Shown: positions 51,028 through 59,011 of the stretch, in pieces
Layout: the number at the start of each line of letters is the position of its first letter
Position numbering within the stretch: position 1 is the first letter of the stretch
NCBI GenBank assembly: GCA_022711465.1
Contig: JAKLEZ010000014.1
Coordinates: 104,585 to 168,584 of the forward strand
DNA: 64,000 nt
Direction: 5' to 3'
Source: Planctomycetota bacterium
GTDB taxonomy: Bacteria > Planctomycetota > Phycisphaerae > UBA1845 > PWPN01
The notes under the pieces: model-generated
What the model was told of the DNA's origin: nothing
Database searches by the model: none
Seen by the model: only the letters and a program-made list of their open reading frames with translations
Translations under genes and position numbers: made by a program

Positions 51028-53640
51028 ATGAGCTTCAAGATGATGCGGAGCGTGACGGTGGGTATCGGCGTTCTCGTCATGAGCGCGGGGGCGCACGCGG
51101 CGGTTACCCTCGACGCCGAATACACCGGCGGGGCATTCGGCACCCTGATTGTGACCAACCAGTCGGATGAATCCACTCCCTTGACGATCGTGACACCAGG
51201 CGGTGGGCCGAGTGTTCGCCTCACCTCGGCCAAGAACATCACCGTCAATGCGGTCTCGGGCGTCAACGTCGTCGGCTCGGGCACTACCTCGGTGGTTGTC
51301 ACCATCAACGACGGTGCTTTCGTCGGGGCCGTCGGCTTCCAGTACGTCGGCAATGGCCAGGATGACCTGATCACGCTGGGCAATGCGGCCGCTCCAACCG
51401 TTTTCTCCATGCTCAGCCTTGGCACTGAGTGCGCGATCACCATCGACACCTCAACCACCCTCGGTGGAAACGACACGCTCACCGTCGACTACTTTGTGAT
51501 CACGACGGGGGGAGGATCATTCACCACCACCGACGCGGGTGGGGTCAACTCGCTCACTACCATCACCGTGAACGCCAGCGGGTGGATCCGGAATAGCGTC
51601 GCGGGCGGCGGGAGCATTTCGCTCCTCGCGATGACGTCGATCACCATCGCCGGCAACGGCTTGACGCCCGGAACCGGAGGTATCTCGCTCGAGGCTCCGA
51701 CGGTCACCATTGCCAACAGCACGGTGACATCTGCCACCATGAGCATCACCGCCGATGACCTCGTTCTCGGCGACGGCAGTGGGGCGGCCGACAGCGCCAT
51801 CCTGCAACTCGCGGGAGCGGGTCAGATCGTGGGCACACCCAACGTCAGCGTCGCATCAGACGGCAAGCTGGATCTGAACGGCCAGAGCAAGGGCATCGGC
51901 ACCCTGACCATGGACGGCGGCACCGTTGCCAGCGGAGCGGGCACACTCACCCTGGGTGGCAACGTCACCGTAGCCGGCGCGGCCAACGCGACCGCGACTG
52001 TGAGCGGCAACCTGAACCTGGGCGGCGCCATCCGGACCTTCACCGTTGCCAACGGCGGCGCCGATGTGGACTGCCAGATCAGTGCGGTTACCTCCAACGG
52101 CGGCGTAACCAAGGCCGGGGCGGGCGCCTTGCGGCTGACCGGGGCGAACACCTACGCCGGGGCAACCACCGTCAACGCCGGTGTTCTGCAGGTCACCGGC
52201 AGCATCGTCAACAGCGCGACGACGCTGACGGCCGGCACATTCGGCGGAACGGGTACGGCCGGAACGATCACCGCGACCGGCGGCACCCTCGCCCCCGGGG
52301 TCAGTCCCGGGGCTCTGGCGTGCGGCAATCTGACCCTCAGCGCGGCCAACTCCCTAAGCCTGGAAATCAACGGCACCACGGCCGGTGTTCAGTACGATCA
52401 GCTCAATGTGACCGGGTCGGTCGACCTGAGTAGCGCGACCCTGGGGATCGATCTGGGCGTGTTCACCCCGTCGGCCGGAGACACATTCACGATCATCAGC
52501 AACGACGGAAACGATGCCGTCGTCGGCCAATTCGCCCAGGGCCAGAGCATCACCGTGAACGGAGTGTTATTCTTCATCGACTACGCCGGCGGCGACGGCA
52601 ATGACGTGGTCCTTCTGGCCCCCTGGGCCATCGCGACGCTCGGTTCGCTCTCGGTGAGCCCCGGCACCTTGACACCGGCATTTGACGCCCGGACGACATC
52701 CTACGCCGTGACCGTTGCCAGTCAAACCACAAGCATCGCGGTCACGGTCGCGCCGGCTCAACAGGACGCGGCGATCACGCTCAACGGGAACACAGTGACG
52801 CCCGGCGCAGCGACCAGCGTGAGCCTCAACCCGGGGGCCAATGTAATCCACGTCGTCGTGACCGCCCAAAACAAGACCACCACCGAGGAATACACCATCA
52901 CCGTGAACCGGGCCTCGTCCTCCGGCTCATCGATCACCGGACTGACCGACCTGACACTGACGCCGGGTACCCTGGTGCCGGCTTTCGACGCGGACACGTT
53001 CACCTACTCGGTGGACGTGGACAGCGACACGTCCACGATCCAGGTCGTCCCCACTCTCCGAGACGTCAGGGGCGTCCTCAAGCTCAACGGCATCCAGCAG
53101 CAGAGCACCGCACCCTTCGTTCTCCATCTCGCCGTCGGCGCCAACGTATTGACCATCGAGACGATCTCTGAGAATCGGTCCTTCCGACGCGACTATCAGG
53201 TCGCCATCAACCGGGCGGCGTCCACCGATGCAACCCTGGCAACGCTCGCGGTCACACCGGGCGAGCTCTCACCGACCTTCGACGCCAACGTGACCTCCTA
53301 CACGGTGGCGATGGACTACACCATCCCCGTAATCGGTATCACCCCGACCGCCGCAGAGGCCGGCGCGACCATCACCGTCAACGGGACCGCCCAGATGAGC
53401 GGTACGATCACGGTGCTGCCTGTGGCCGTCGGATCGAACTCGTTCTCCATCGTCGTGACCGCACCGGATGGGACGACGCAGAAGACCTACACCCTGACCG
53501 TGACTCGTGCCGCGGAAACAACCACGAGTCCATTGCCCTTGCTGCCCTGCGGGACGCTCGGGGCAACAGAGCTGGGCATCATGATGGCCGGCCTGTTCCT
53601 GCTACGGGGAACCCGGCGATCGTTCAGAACCACGAAGTGA
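51028..53640 (+). CDS. Exported beta-rich protein with three cadherin-like domains and a C-terminal sorting-type helix
   Basis: The 870-residue product has a signal peptide (SVTVGIGVLVMSAGAHAA). A long Gly/Thr/Asn/Val-rich beta-helix-like region follows (about 25-530), including an autotransporter-type repeat (GALRLTGANTYAGATTVNAG). Then come three cadherin-like beta-sandwich repeats, from about 538 (LGSLSVSPGTLTPAFDA), 639 (LTDLTLTPGTLVPAFDAD) and 737 (LATLAVTPGELSPTFDAN). The C-terminus has PCG (840-842), a short hydrophobic helix (ELGIMMAGLFLL) and a basic tail. That is a surface-sorting signal layout unlike PEP-CTERM. GAGG six bases before ATG 51028 sets the start. Likely an adhesin or surface protein. 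Confidence 0.85.
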   Translation: MSFKMMRSVTVGIGVLVMSAGAHAAVTLDAEYTGGAFGTLIVTNQSDESTPLTIVTPGGGPSVRLTSAKNITVNAVSGVNVVGSGTTSVVVTINDGAFVGAVGFQYVGNGQDDLITLGNAAAPTVFSMLSLGTECAITIDTSTTLGGNDTLTVDYFVITTGGGSFTTTDAGGVNSLTTITVNASGWIRNSVAGGGSISLLAMTSITIAGNGLTPGTGGISLEAPTVTIANSTVTSATMSITADDLVLGDGSGAADSAILQLAGAGQIVGTPNVSVASDGKLDLNGQSKGIGTLTMDGGTVASGAGTLTLGGNVTVAGAANATATVSGNLNLGGAIRTFTVANGGADVDCQISAVTSNGGVTKAGAGALRLTGANTYAGATTVNAGVLQVTGSIVNSATTLTAGTFGGTGTAGTITATGGTLAPGVSPGALACGNLTLSAANSLSLEINGTTAGVQYDQLNVTGSVDLSSATLGIDLGVFTPSAGDTFTIISNDGNDAVVGQFAQGQSITVNGVLFFIDYAGGDGNDVVLLAPWAIATLGSLSVSPGTLTPAFDARTTSYAVTVASQTTSIAVTVAPAQQDAAITLNGNTVTPGAATSVSLNPGANVIHVVVTAQNKTTTEEYTITVNRASSSGSSITGLTDLTLTPGTLVPAFDADTFTYSVDVDSDTSTIQVVPTLRDVRGVLKLNGIQQQSTAPFVLHLAVGANVLTIETISENRSFRRDYQVAINRAASTDATLATLAVTPGELSPTFDANVTSYTVAMDYTIPVIGITPTAAEAGATITVNGTAQMSGTITVLPVAVGSNSFSIVVTAPDGTTQKTYTLTVTRAAETTTSPLPLLPCGTLGATELGIMMAGLFLLRGTRRSFRTTK

Positions 53641-53815
53641 TGCAGCGACGCATCGAGGAAGATGTTGCCCCGTCGACACCGATGATCGCGATGCGGATCT
53701 TCCTGGTCGCATCGGACGAAGCGGCCTGCTCGGCCGTTGGGCGCCGGATGATGCCCGCTGCGACCGGGCTTGCCGGCACCGCCGCACAGGCCTTCAGCAC
53801 CTTTCTCCGAGCCAT
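53624..53815 (-). pseudogene. N-terminal remnant of a Gfo/Idh/MocA oxidoreductase
   Basis: A 63-codon frame starts with a Tat-like signal (MARRKVLKACAAVPASPVAA) and continues with KIRIAIIGVDGATSSSMRR, the opening beta strand and nucleotide loop of Gfo/Idh/MocA enzymes. It stops after ITSWF, where a full gene would need about 350 more residues. Its 3' end overlaps the stop of the preceding plus-strand gene by 17 bases. It is probably the decayed start of an enzyme whose body was lost. No good ribosome site is near the ATG. A chance ORF is possible, but the signal plus Rossmann start argue against it. Confidence 0.55.
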
Positions 53816-53885
53816 GTGACGCTTTGTGGTTTCTCCTCTCGGGCCCTCTGACTGTCCGCATGTCATCGGACGCCCCGGAGAGGAA

Positions 53886-55022
53886 TCAGGACGGCTGATC
53901 TTCGATTCCCCTCTCCGGCTCATTCAGCAGTTCGTAATAGCAGTTCCGTCTTCTCGGTTGCCAGCCTGCGTCGGCAATGAGGTGGCGGATCTCTTTCTCG
54001 TTCAGCCGATAGGTTGTGCCGGCCGCGGAGACGACGTTTTCCTCCATCATCACCGAGCCCATGTCGTTGGCTCCGAAGAACAAGGCGAGCTGGCCGATCT
54101 TGGGACCCTGCGTCACCCAACTTGCCTGCAGATTGGCTACGTTGTCGAGCATCATCCGGGCGACAGCCAGCGTCTTAAGGTACTCGTGGGCACCCGCAAG
54201 AACCAGGTGCTTGCCGTCGGGAGGATCGGTGCAGTTCGCGGGGCGCTGGCGGAGCCGGCCCAGGGGAGTCTGTTCCGGCTGGAAGGTCCAGCAGATGAAC
54301 GCAGTGAAGCCGCCGGTCTCGTCCTGGAGCTCGCGGACCCGGGCCAGGTGCTCGATCCGCTCTGCAACCGTCTCGATGTGCCCGAACATCATGGTGATGC
54401 TGGTCTTCATGCCGACCAGGTGAGCCTGACGCATGACCTCGAGGTACTCGCCGGTTCGGGTCTTGCCGCGGCTGATCCTGTCGCGTACCCGGTCGACCAG
54501 GATCTCGGCCCCGCCGCCGGGAATAGTGTCCAGACCTGCCGCCTGCAGGCGAAGCAAGACGTCGCGGATGGGCATGCCAAAGACCTGGTGGAACGCGAAG
54601 ATCTCCGGTGGGCTGAAGGCGTGAACGTGAATTCTGGGGAAGCTCTTCCTGATGAACCTCAGCAAGTCAATGTACCACTGGAACGGCAGAATTCCCGGTG
54701 GCACCAGGCCGCCCTGCATGAGAATCTGCGTGCCGCCGATGTCAACGAGCTCCTGGATCTTGCGGCCGATCTCCTCGAAGCTGAGCACGTATCCGCCCGG
54801 CAAGCCGGTGCGACCACGGGTCGAGCCGGGGGGAGTGGCCTTGAAATTGCAGAAGGTGCACTTAGCCGTGCACCAGTTGGCGTAATTGATGTTGCGGTCG
54901 ACAACGTAGGTGCGATGTGACTCCGGGTGAAGACGAGAGGTGATCTCATGCGCCCGGCGGCCCAACTCGTGGATCGAGCTCTCGGAGTACAGGGCCAGAG
55001 CCTCGGCGGCACTAATGCGCAT
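53886..55022 (-). CDS. mqnC: Dehypoxanthinylfutalosine cyclase (radical SAM)
   Basis: The 378-residue radical SAM enzyme converts dehypoxanthine futalosine to the cyclic form in the futalosine menaquinone pathway. The cluster motif is CTAKCTFC (C51, C55, C58). Family blocks are RNINYANWCTAKCTFCNF, ILMQGGLVP, HAFSPPEI, IPGGGAEILVDRVRD and MFGHIET. Length is standard. The ATG lies inside the end of mqnA (11-base overlap), so the two are translationally coupled. Presence of mqnA and mqnC indicates menaquinone made by the futalosine route; mqnB, mqnD and mqnE are not in the window. Confidence 0.95.
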   Translation of the reverse strand: MRISAAEALALYSESSIHELGRRAHEITSRLHPESHRTYVVDRNINYANWCTAKCTFCNFKATPPGSTRGRTGLPGGYVLSFEEIGRKIQELVDIGGTQILMQGGLVPPGILPFQWYIDLLRFIRKSFPRIHVHAFSPPEIFAFHQVFGMPIRDVLLRLQAAGLDTIPGGGAEILVDRVRDRISRGKTRTGEYLEVMRQAHLVGMKTSITMMFGHIETVAERIEHLARVRELQDETGGFTAFICWTFQPEQTPLGRLRQRPANCTDPPDGKHLVLAGAHEYLKTLAVARMMLDNVANLQASWVTQGPKIGQLALFFGANDMGSVMMEENVVSAAGTTYRLNEKEIRHLIADAGWQPRRRNCYYELLNEPERGIEDQPS

Positions 55023-55839
55023 GGGGGCTCGCTTTCCCTGCGGCCAGAGCGCTGGGCGTTGAGCACGCCGCGACCTCCTCTTCGATCATCGCCAGGGTGA
55101 CAAACCGTTCGATCCCCTGTCGGGCGGCGGGCGTGATCCGATAGGTGAGGTAATGCGTGAGGTAGCGGACGGCCAGATCCACCGGCCAGCCACAATCGGG
55201 AGCATGGCGAGCGGCCAGTTCACCGGCCTTGGCGACGCCTCGATCCCTGGCCTCGTTCAGCATCGTGCCCAGTTCCTGATTCATGGCCAGACCAGCGGGG
55301 GCGACCCAGACCGCGAAGACAAACGGCAAGCCGGTCCATCGTTTCCAGGCCTCACCCAGGTCGATGTTGTACTCGAAGTCGACCATGGCGGTGGTAACCA
55401 CCTTGTCTCCAATAAGCAACACTGATTCACAGTCCCTGATGGACGAGGCGGACGATAGCGGGATCTGTCTCAGACGCCGGTGATACACATGCTCCCAGAT
55501 GAGCCGTGCCAAGCGAACGGAAGTGTGCGAATCCCCGTCCACGTGCAGGACGGTCATCGACTCAGGGGGGACGCGGGAGTAGATCCGCACGGTCAAAGTC
55601 TGTCCGTCAGACGCTATTCCGGCGTCGGAGACCCGCTCCCAGGCGCCCCCCGCCCGGGCCCAGTCAATGACCGGCACCAATGCCGCGTCCACTTGACCGG
55701 CCTTCAGCATACCCGCCAGGGCTGATGGCACCGCGAAGTGAAGTTCCACATCCGGGCGCCCCTCAAGGCCCTCGATGAGCGGCTTGGAGTTCAAGAACTT
55801 GACTACACCCAGTCTGACGAGTTTCGTTGAGCCATGCAT
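55012..55839 (-). CDS. mqnA: Chorismate dehydratase (futalosine pathway)
   Basis: The 275-residue MqnA-type periplasmic-binding-fold enzyme forms 3-enolpyruvyl-benzoate from chorismate in menaquinone synthesis. The family opening LGVVKFLNSKPLIEGLEG, plus VDAALVPVIDWAR and LPFVFAVWVAP, is clear. ATG 55839 is preferred over the longer TTG 55848, because a minus-strand TATAAT (55853-55848) lies eight bases upstream and overlaps the TTG. The mRNA would then be nearly leaderless. It overlaps mqnC by 11 bases. Confidence 0.93.
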   Translation of the reverse strand: MHGSTKLVRLGVVKFLNSKPLIEGLEGRPDVELHFAVPSALAGMLKAGQVDAALVPVIDWARAGGAWERVSDAGIASDGQTLTVRIYSRVPPESMTVLHVDGDSHTSVRLARLIWEHVYHRRLRQIPLSSASSIRDCESVLLIGDKVVTTAMVDFEYNIDLGEAWKRWTGLPFVFAVWVAPAGLAMNQELGTMLNEARDRGVAKAGELAARHAPDCGWPVDLAVRYLTHYLTYRITPAARQGIERFVTLAMIEEEVAACSTPSALAAGKASPHAH

Positions 55840-55847
55840 GGCTCGCA

Positions 55848-55888
55848 ATTATACGGCTTTTCGCAACCGGCGGTATCTTCGCTATAAT
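55848..55888. promoter_or_regulatory. Divergent TATAAT boxes between mqnA and the PP2C gene
   Basis: Minus strand: TATAAT (55853-55848) eight bases before the mqnA ATG, no clear -35. Plus strand: TTCGCA (55860-55865), a 17-base spacer and TATAAT (55883-55888), leading to ATG 55943. The two promoters lie within 41 bases and may interfere. Confidence 0.55.
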
Positions 55889-55942
55889 GCCGCCTCCCTC
55901 GGGCCGTGGTGGTGGTCGGAACGCCGCTGACAGGTAACCAGG

Positions 55943-57721
55943 ATGGAGTATGAGACCTTCTGCCCTCGACGACTGCGTAACGCGATTTCATCGCGGTCGT
56001 TCCAGCACGCCCTTGAGGTGCTCGCCGAGGCCACATCAGCCACCCTCGTGCTTTTCGACGTGGCTGGCGACGTGCTCGCCGGCCCAGTGCCCGGCAATCC
56101 TCTCATCCGGGCGCTGCTGACTACAGACCTAGGCCGCTCCCTGGTCCTGGCCACCCATAAAGCGTGCCTCAACAACAGCCACCCTGACGCTCCAGCGTCA
56201 CCCCCTGTTCCTCTGGCCGGCCTCCTGGGCTGCTTCGCCATTCCGCTCACCATTGCTGATCGGCGGGCGGGATCACTGACCATTGCCGACCAGGGGAGTG
56301 GTCCTGTCCCGAGGCAAATCGTATCGGCGATCGCGGCCCAAGCGGGCGTGGACGAGGGCGTTCTCCAGGAGGCCGCCAGCCGGCTTCAGCCGTGGACGCC
56401 TGCCCAGGCTTCAGCCGCCCGGAGTCTTGGCCAGCTTCTGGGTGATTTGTTCGGTGAACTGTGTGCCAAGGAAAGTGAGCTCGATCGCCGGGTGGAGGAA
56501 CTGAACGCGGTCTACAACATCGCCGGCCTGATGGCCGCGTCGCACGACCTCAGGCAACTGCTGCACAAGGTTGCGGCGGTGGTCTGCGACGTCATGAAAG
56601 TCAAGGCGTGCAGTATCCGACTCCTTGACGAGGCCACCGGTCGGCTGGCGATCATGGCCGTCCACAATCTCTCCGACGAATATCTGAACAAAGGTCCGGT
56701 GACCATCGACGAGAACCCGATCGACGCCAAAGCTTTGCAAGGTCAAATGATACGAATCCACGACGTCCCCAATGATCCGAGGATCCGCTACCCCCAGGAA
56801 GCTCGCCACGAAGGCCTGGTCAGCCTGCTGGTCTGCGGCATGATCTACCGCGGGAAGCCGGTCGGCGTGCTCCGCGTCTACACCGGTGAGTCCCATGTGT
56901 TCACACCGTTTGAGGAGTCCCTGCTCCAGGCGGTCACCTCACAGGTCGCGGCGGGCATCATCAATGCCCGGCTTTTCGCCGAGACCCTTGAGGCGGAGCG
57001 AGTCTCCCGCCAGCTGGCCTATGCGGGCGAGGTCCAACGGCGGATGATCCCGGCCAACCCGCCCTGCTGCGAGCGGGTCGAGATCGGTGCGGTTTACAGG
57101 CCGACTTTCGACGTCGGCGGTGATTTCTACGACTTCATCGTCATGGCCAGGAACAACCTCGGGGTGGCCATCGCGGATGTCTCCGGCAAAGGTGTTCCCG
57201 CCTCGCTGCAGATGGCTTCGCTTCGCGCAGCCCTGAGAGTCAACGCCCACCACATGTACCACATTGACCGCATCCTGGCCGAGGTCAACCGCCACATGTG
57301 CCGGGACACGACGCCCGGGGAGTTCGCCAGTCTCTTCTACGGAGTGATCAACGCGGCCAGTGGGCGGTTCACCTACTGCAATGCGGGCCACAATCCCCCC
57401 ATGCTGCTGCGTCAGGGCGAGATTCAGTACCTGGAGACCGGAGGCATCGTCCTTGGCATCGAAACCGAGGCGACCTTCGAGCGCGGCCTTATCGATCTGC
57501 AGATGGACGACATCCTGCTCCTCTACACCGATGGCGCGGTCGAAGCCCTCAACTTCGCCGACGAGCAGTTCGGCACCGACCGGCTCACCGATTCACTCCG
57601 CCGCTATGCCGACCATCCTGCCCAACGTATCGCTCAGAACATCCTTTGGGACATCCGGCGGTTTCGCGGACTCGCCGACCGAACCGACGACCTGACCCTG
57701 GTCGTGCTGAAGGTTCATTGA
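55943..57721 (+). CDS. GAF / PP2C (SpoIIE-type) protein phosphatase
   Basis: The 592-residue soluble protein has an N-terminal sensory domain (about 1-150; FQHALEVLAEATSATLVLFD, HKACLNNSH), PocR-like in its position and Cys/His residues. A GAF domain follows (about 200-345; VCDVMKVKACSIRLLDEATG, LVSLLVCGMIYRGKPVGVLR split at the loop), then a short coiled coil. A PP2C SpoIIE domain (about 375-590) has FDVGGDFYDF, VAIADVSGKGVPASL, FTYCNAGHNPP and ILLLYTDGAVEA. Metal-binding Asp residues are intact. It should dephosphorylate a Ser/Thr-phosphorylated partner, often an anti-anti-sigma factor; none is adjacent. The gene after it encodes a sigma factor, which may be related. Confidence 0.9.
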   Translation: MEYETFCPRRLRNAISSRSFQHALEVLAEATSATLVLFDVAGDVLAGPVPGNPLIRALLTTDLGRSLVLATHKACLNNSHPDAPASPPVPLAGLLGCFAIPLTIADRRAGSLTIADQGSGPVPRQIVSAIAAQAGVDEGVLQEAASRLQPWTPAQASAARSLGQLLGDLFGELCAKESELDRRVEELNAVYNIAGLMAASHDLRQLLHKVAAVVCDVMKVKACSIRLLDEATGRLAIMAVHNLSDEYLNKGPVTIDENPIDAKALQGQMIRIHDVPNDPRIRYPQEARHEGLVSLLVCGMIYRGKPVGVLRVYTGESHVFTPFEESLLQAVTSQVAAGIINARLFAETLEAERVSRQLAYAGEVQRRMIPANPPCCERVEIGAVYRPTFDVGGDFYDFIVMARNNLGVAIADVSGKGVPASLQMASLRAALRVNAHHMYHIDRILAEVNRHMCRDTTPGEFASLFYGVINAASGRFTYCNAGHNPPMLLRQGEIQYLETGGIVLGIETEATFERGLIDLQMDDILLLYTDGAVEALNFADEQFGTDRLTDSLRRYADHPAQRIAQNILWDIRRFRGLADRTDDLTLVVLKVH

Positions 57722-58027
57722 GGGCCGGCGCCTGACCGCCTTCGCATCCAGCTTCCTCGGATGCGTGGGGTCGCGCCACGAAAGACGTCTCGTCACGAAA
57801 GTTGATGAGCACCTGGAGGGCACCGAGCGCCTGCCGGCGTCTGGTCGACTGACTGCGGACCCGGGCTTTTTTGTGTCAAAAACGGCACGGAGGTGCGCCC
57901 CGGTTCAATTCATGGTGTATCTTTGAGATGGGAACTCGGCCCTATGGGGCTGAGAGGGTGGGCATCATCCAATCTGCGGGCTGTGCGTATTGCATATGCA
58001 AGTCTCTGTCTTGAAAGGAGATAGCAG
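57722..58027. other. 306-base intergenic region with a weak terminator and a palindrome
   Basis: Near 57833-57872 a GC-rich imperfect stem (GCCGG...GGTC / GACC CGGGC) is followed by six T, a weak terminator for the PP2C gene. At 57990-58001 TTGCATATGCAA is a perfect 12-base palindrome, 26 bases before the sigma gene start. No ORF is convincing. Confidence 0.5.
57990..58001. promoter_or_regulatory. Palindrome TTGCATATGCAA upstream of the sigma gene
   Basis: A perfect 12-base palindrome, 26 bases before ATG 58028, in the likely 5' leader or promoter. Symmetry of this kind is typical of dimeric-repressor operators, but no specific regulator can be named. Confidence 0.4.
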
Positions 58028-58810
58028 ATGCAGCCGTCAGTTTGGTACGTCCCGCATCGGCAGTTGAGGACCGTCGCTGCCCGAAGGGAGGCCTCTCGGA
58101 TTGCCGGCTGCGTCGCCGCCGGCGTGGAGCCTCTTTCCGCACAATCCCTCCACGAACAGGAAACCCTGCTGTTCATCGCCCTGCACACCTGTGCGTATCG
58201 GGCCATTTCGATTGCCAAGCAGCGAGGCAGCAACTCCGCCCGGAGCAAAGCCTGGGTGGCCCGGTGGCAGTTGATTCGCAGTCATCTTCTTGAGCGCAAC
58301 CTCGGGTTGGCTCACGCCATGTCCGGCCGGTTCAGCGTTCGCCAAGCCGAGCACCTGGTGGACGATGACGATCTGCTCAGCGAGGCCCTCTGCGCCCTCT
58401 CGCGAGCCGTGGATCGGTTCAATCCCTGGAAGGGATACCGCTTCAGCACGTACGCGTGTAACGTCATCATGCGGGCCCTGGTTCGGGCGTCGCGGCGCGA
58501 GAATCGCTACCATCGCCTGTTCCCGTTCCAGCACGACGCCGCTCTCGAGCGGCCCGGACCGCCGTCGGATGTCGACACCGAGCTCTACGTTGAACGACTC
58601 GAACGAGTCCTGGACCACAACCTCGGGTCGCTCAGCGATCTGGAACGGAGCATCATCACCCAGCGGTTTCCCCAGAATCTGCCGACCAGCCGGACCTACC
58701 GCGATATCGGCCGCTCCATCGGCCTGAGCAAGGAGCGGATTCGGCAGATCCAGAACGTGGCCCTGGCCAAGTTGCGTGAGGCCCTGGAACGCGACCTCGT
58801 CCTGAAATGA
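58028..58810 (+). CDS. Sigma-70 family RNA polymerase sigma factor
   Basis: The 260-residue protein has region 2 (about 90-165; NLGLAHAMSGRF, LLSEALCALSRAVDRFNPWK then GYRFSTYACNVIMRALVR) and region 4 (about 195-255; LSDLERSIITQRF and RTYRDIGRSIGLSKERIRQI). It is larger than ECF factors and lacks region 1.1, consistent with a group 3/4 alternative sigma factor of the kind found in planctomycetes. AAAGGAG precedes ATG 58028. A TTGCATATGCAA palindrome at 57990-58001 lies just upstream and may be an operator. The neighbouring PP2C phosphatase could act on its regulator (inference). Confidence 0.9.
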   Translation: MQPSVWYVPHRQLRTVAARREASRIAGCVAAGVEPLSAQSLHEQETLLFIALHTCAYRAISIAKQRGSNSARSKAWVARWQLIRSHLLERNLGLAHAMSGRFSVRQAEHLVDDDDLLSEALCALSRAVDRFNPWKGYRFSTYACNVIMRALVRASRRENRYHRLFPFQHDAALERPGPPSDVDTELYVERLERVLDHNLGSLSDLERSIITQRFPQNLPTSRTYRDIGRSIGLSKERIRQIQNVALAKLREALERDLVLK

Positions 58811-59011
58811 AGGTCATATCTGCCTTGTGAACCCGAGGCGGTGTCGTCGCCCGGTGCCGCTGGAATCCACCAGGCCTTTCGTCCGTTCCGAGGCCTGCTT
58901 CCCCGAGGCAAGCTCTCCACTGGATCGCGCGATGAGGAACGGGTATAACTTAACACTGTTGGGCGAGTCATCGTTCCGCTCACATCCATTTCACACTGAA
59001 AGGAGAAACCG

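Noticed and set aside
53637..53819. 60-codon plus-strand ORF after the adhesin-like gene
   Set aside because: No ribosome site; it is antisense of the Gfo/Idh/MocA remnant, which has a real signal and Rossmann start.
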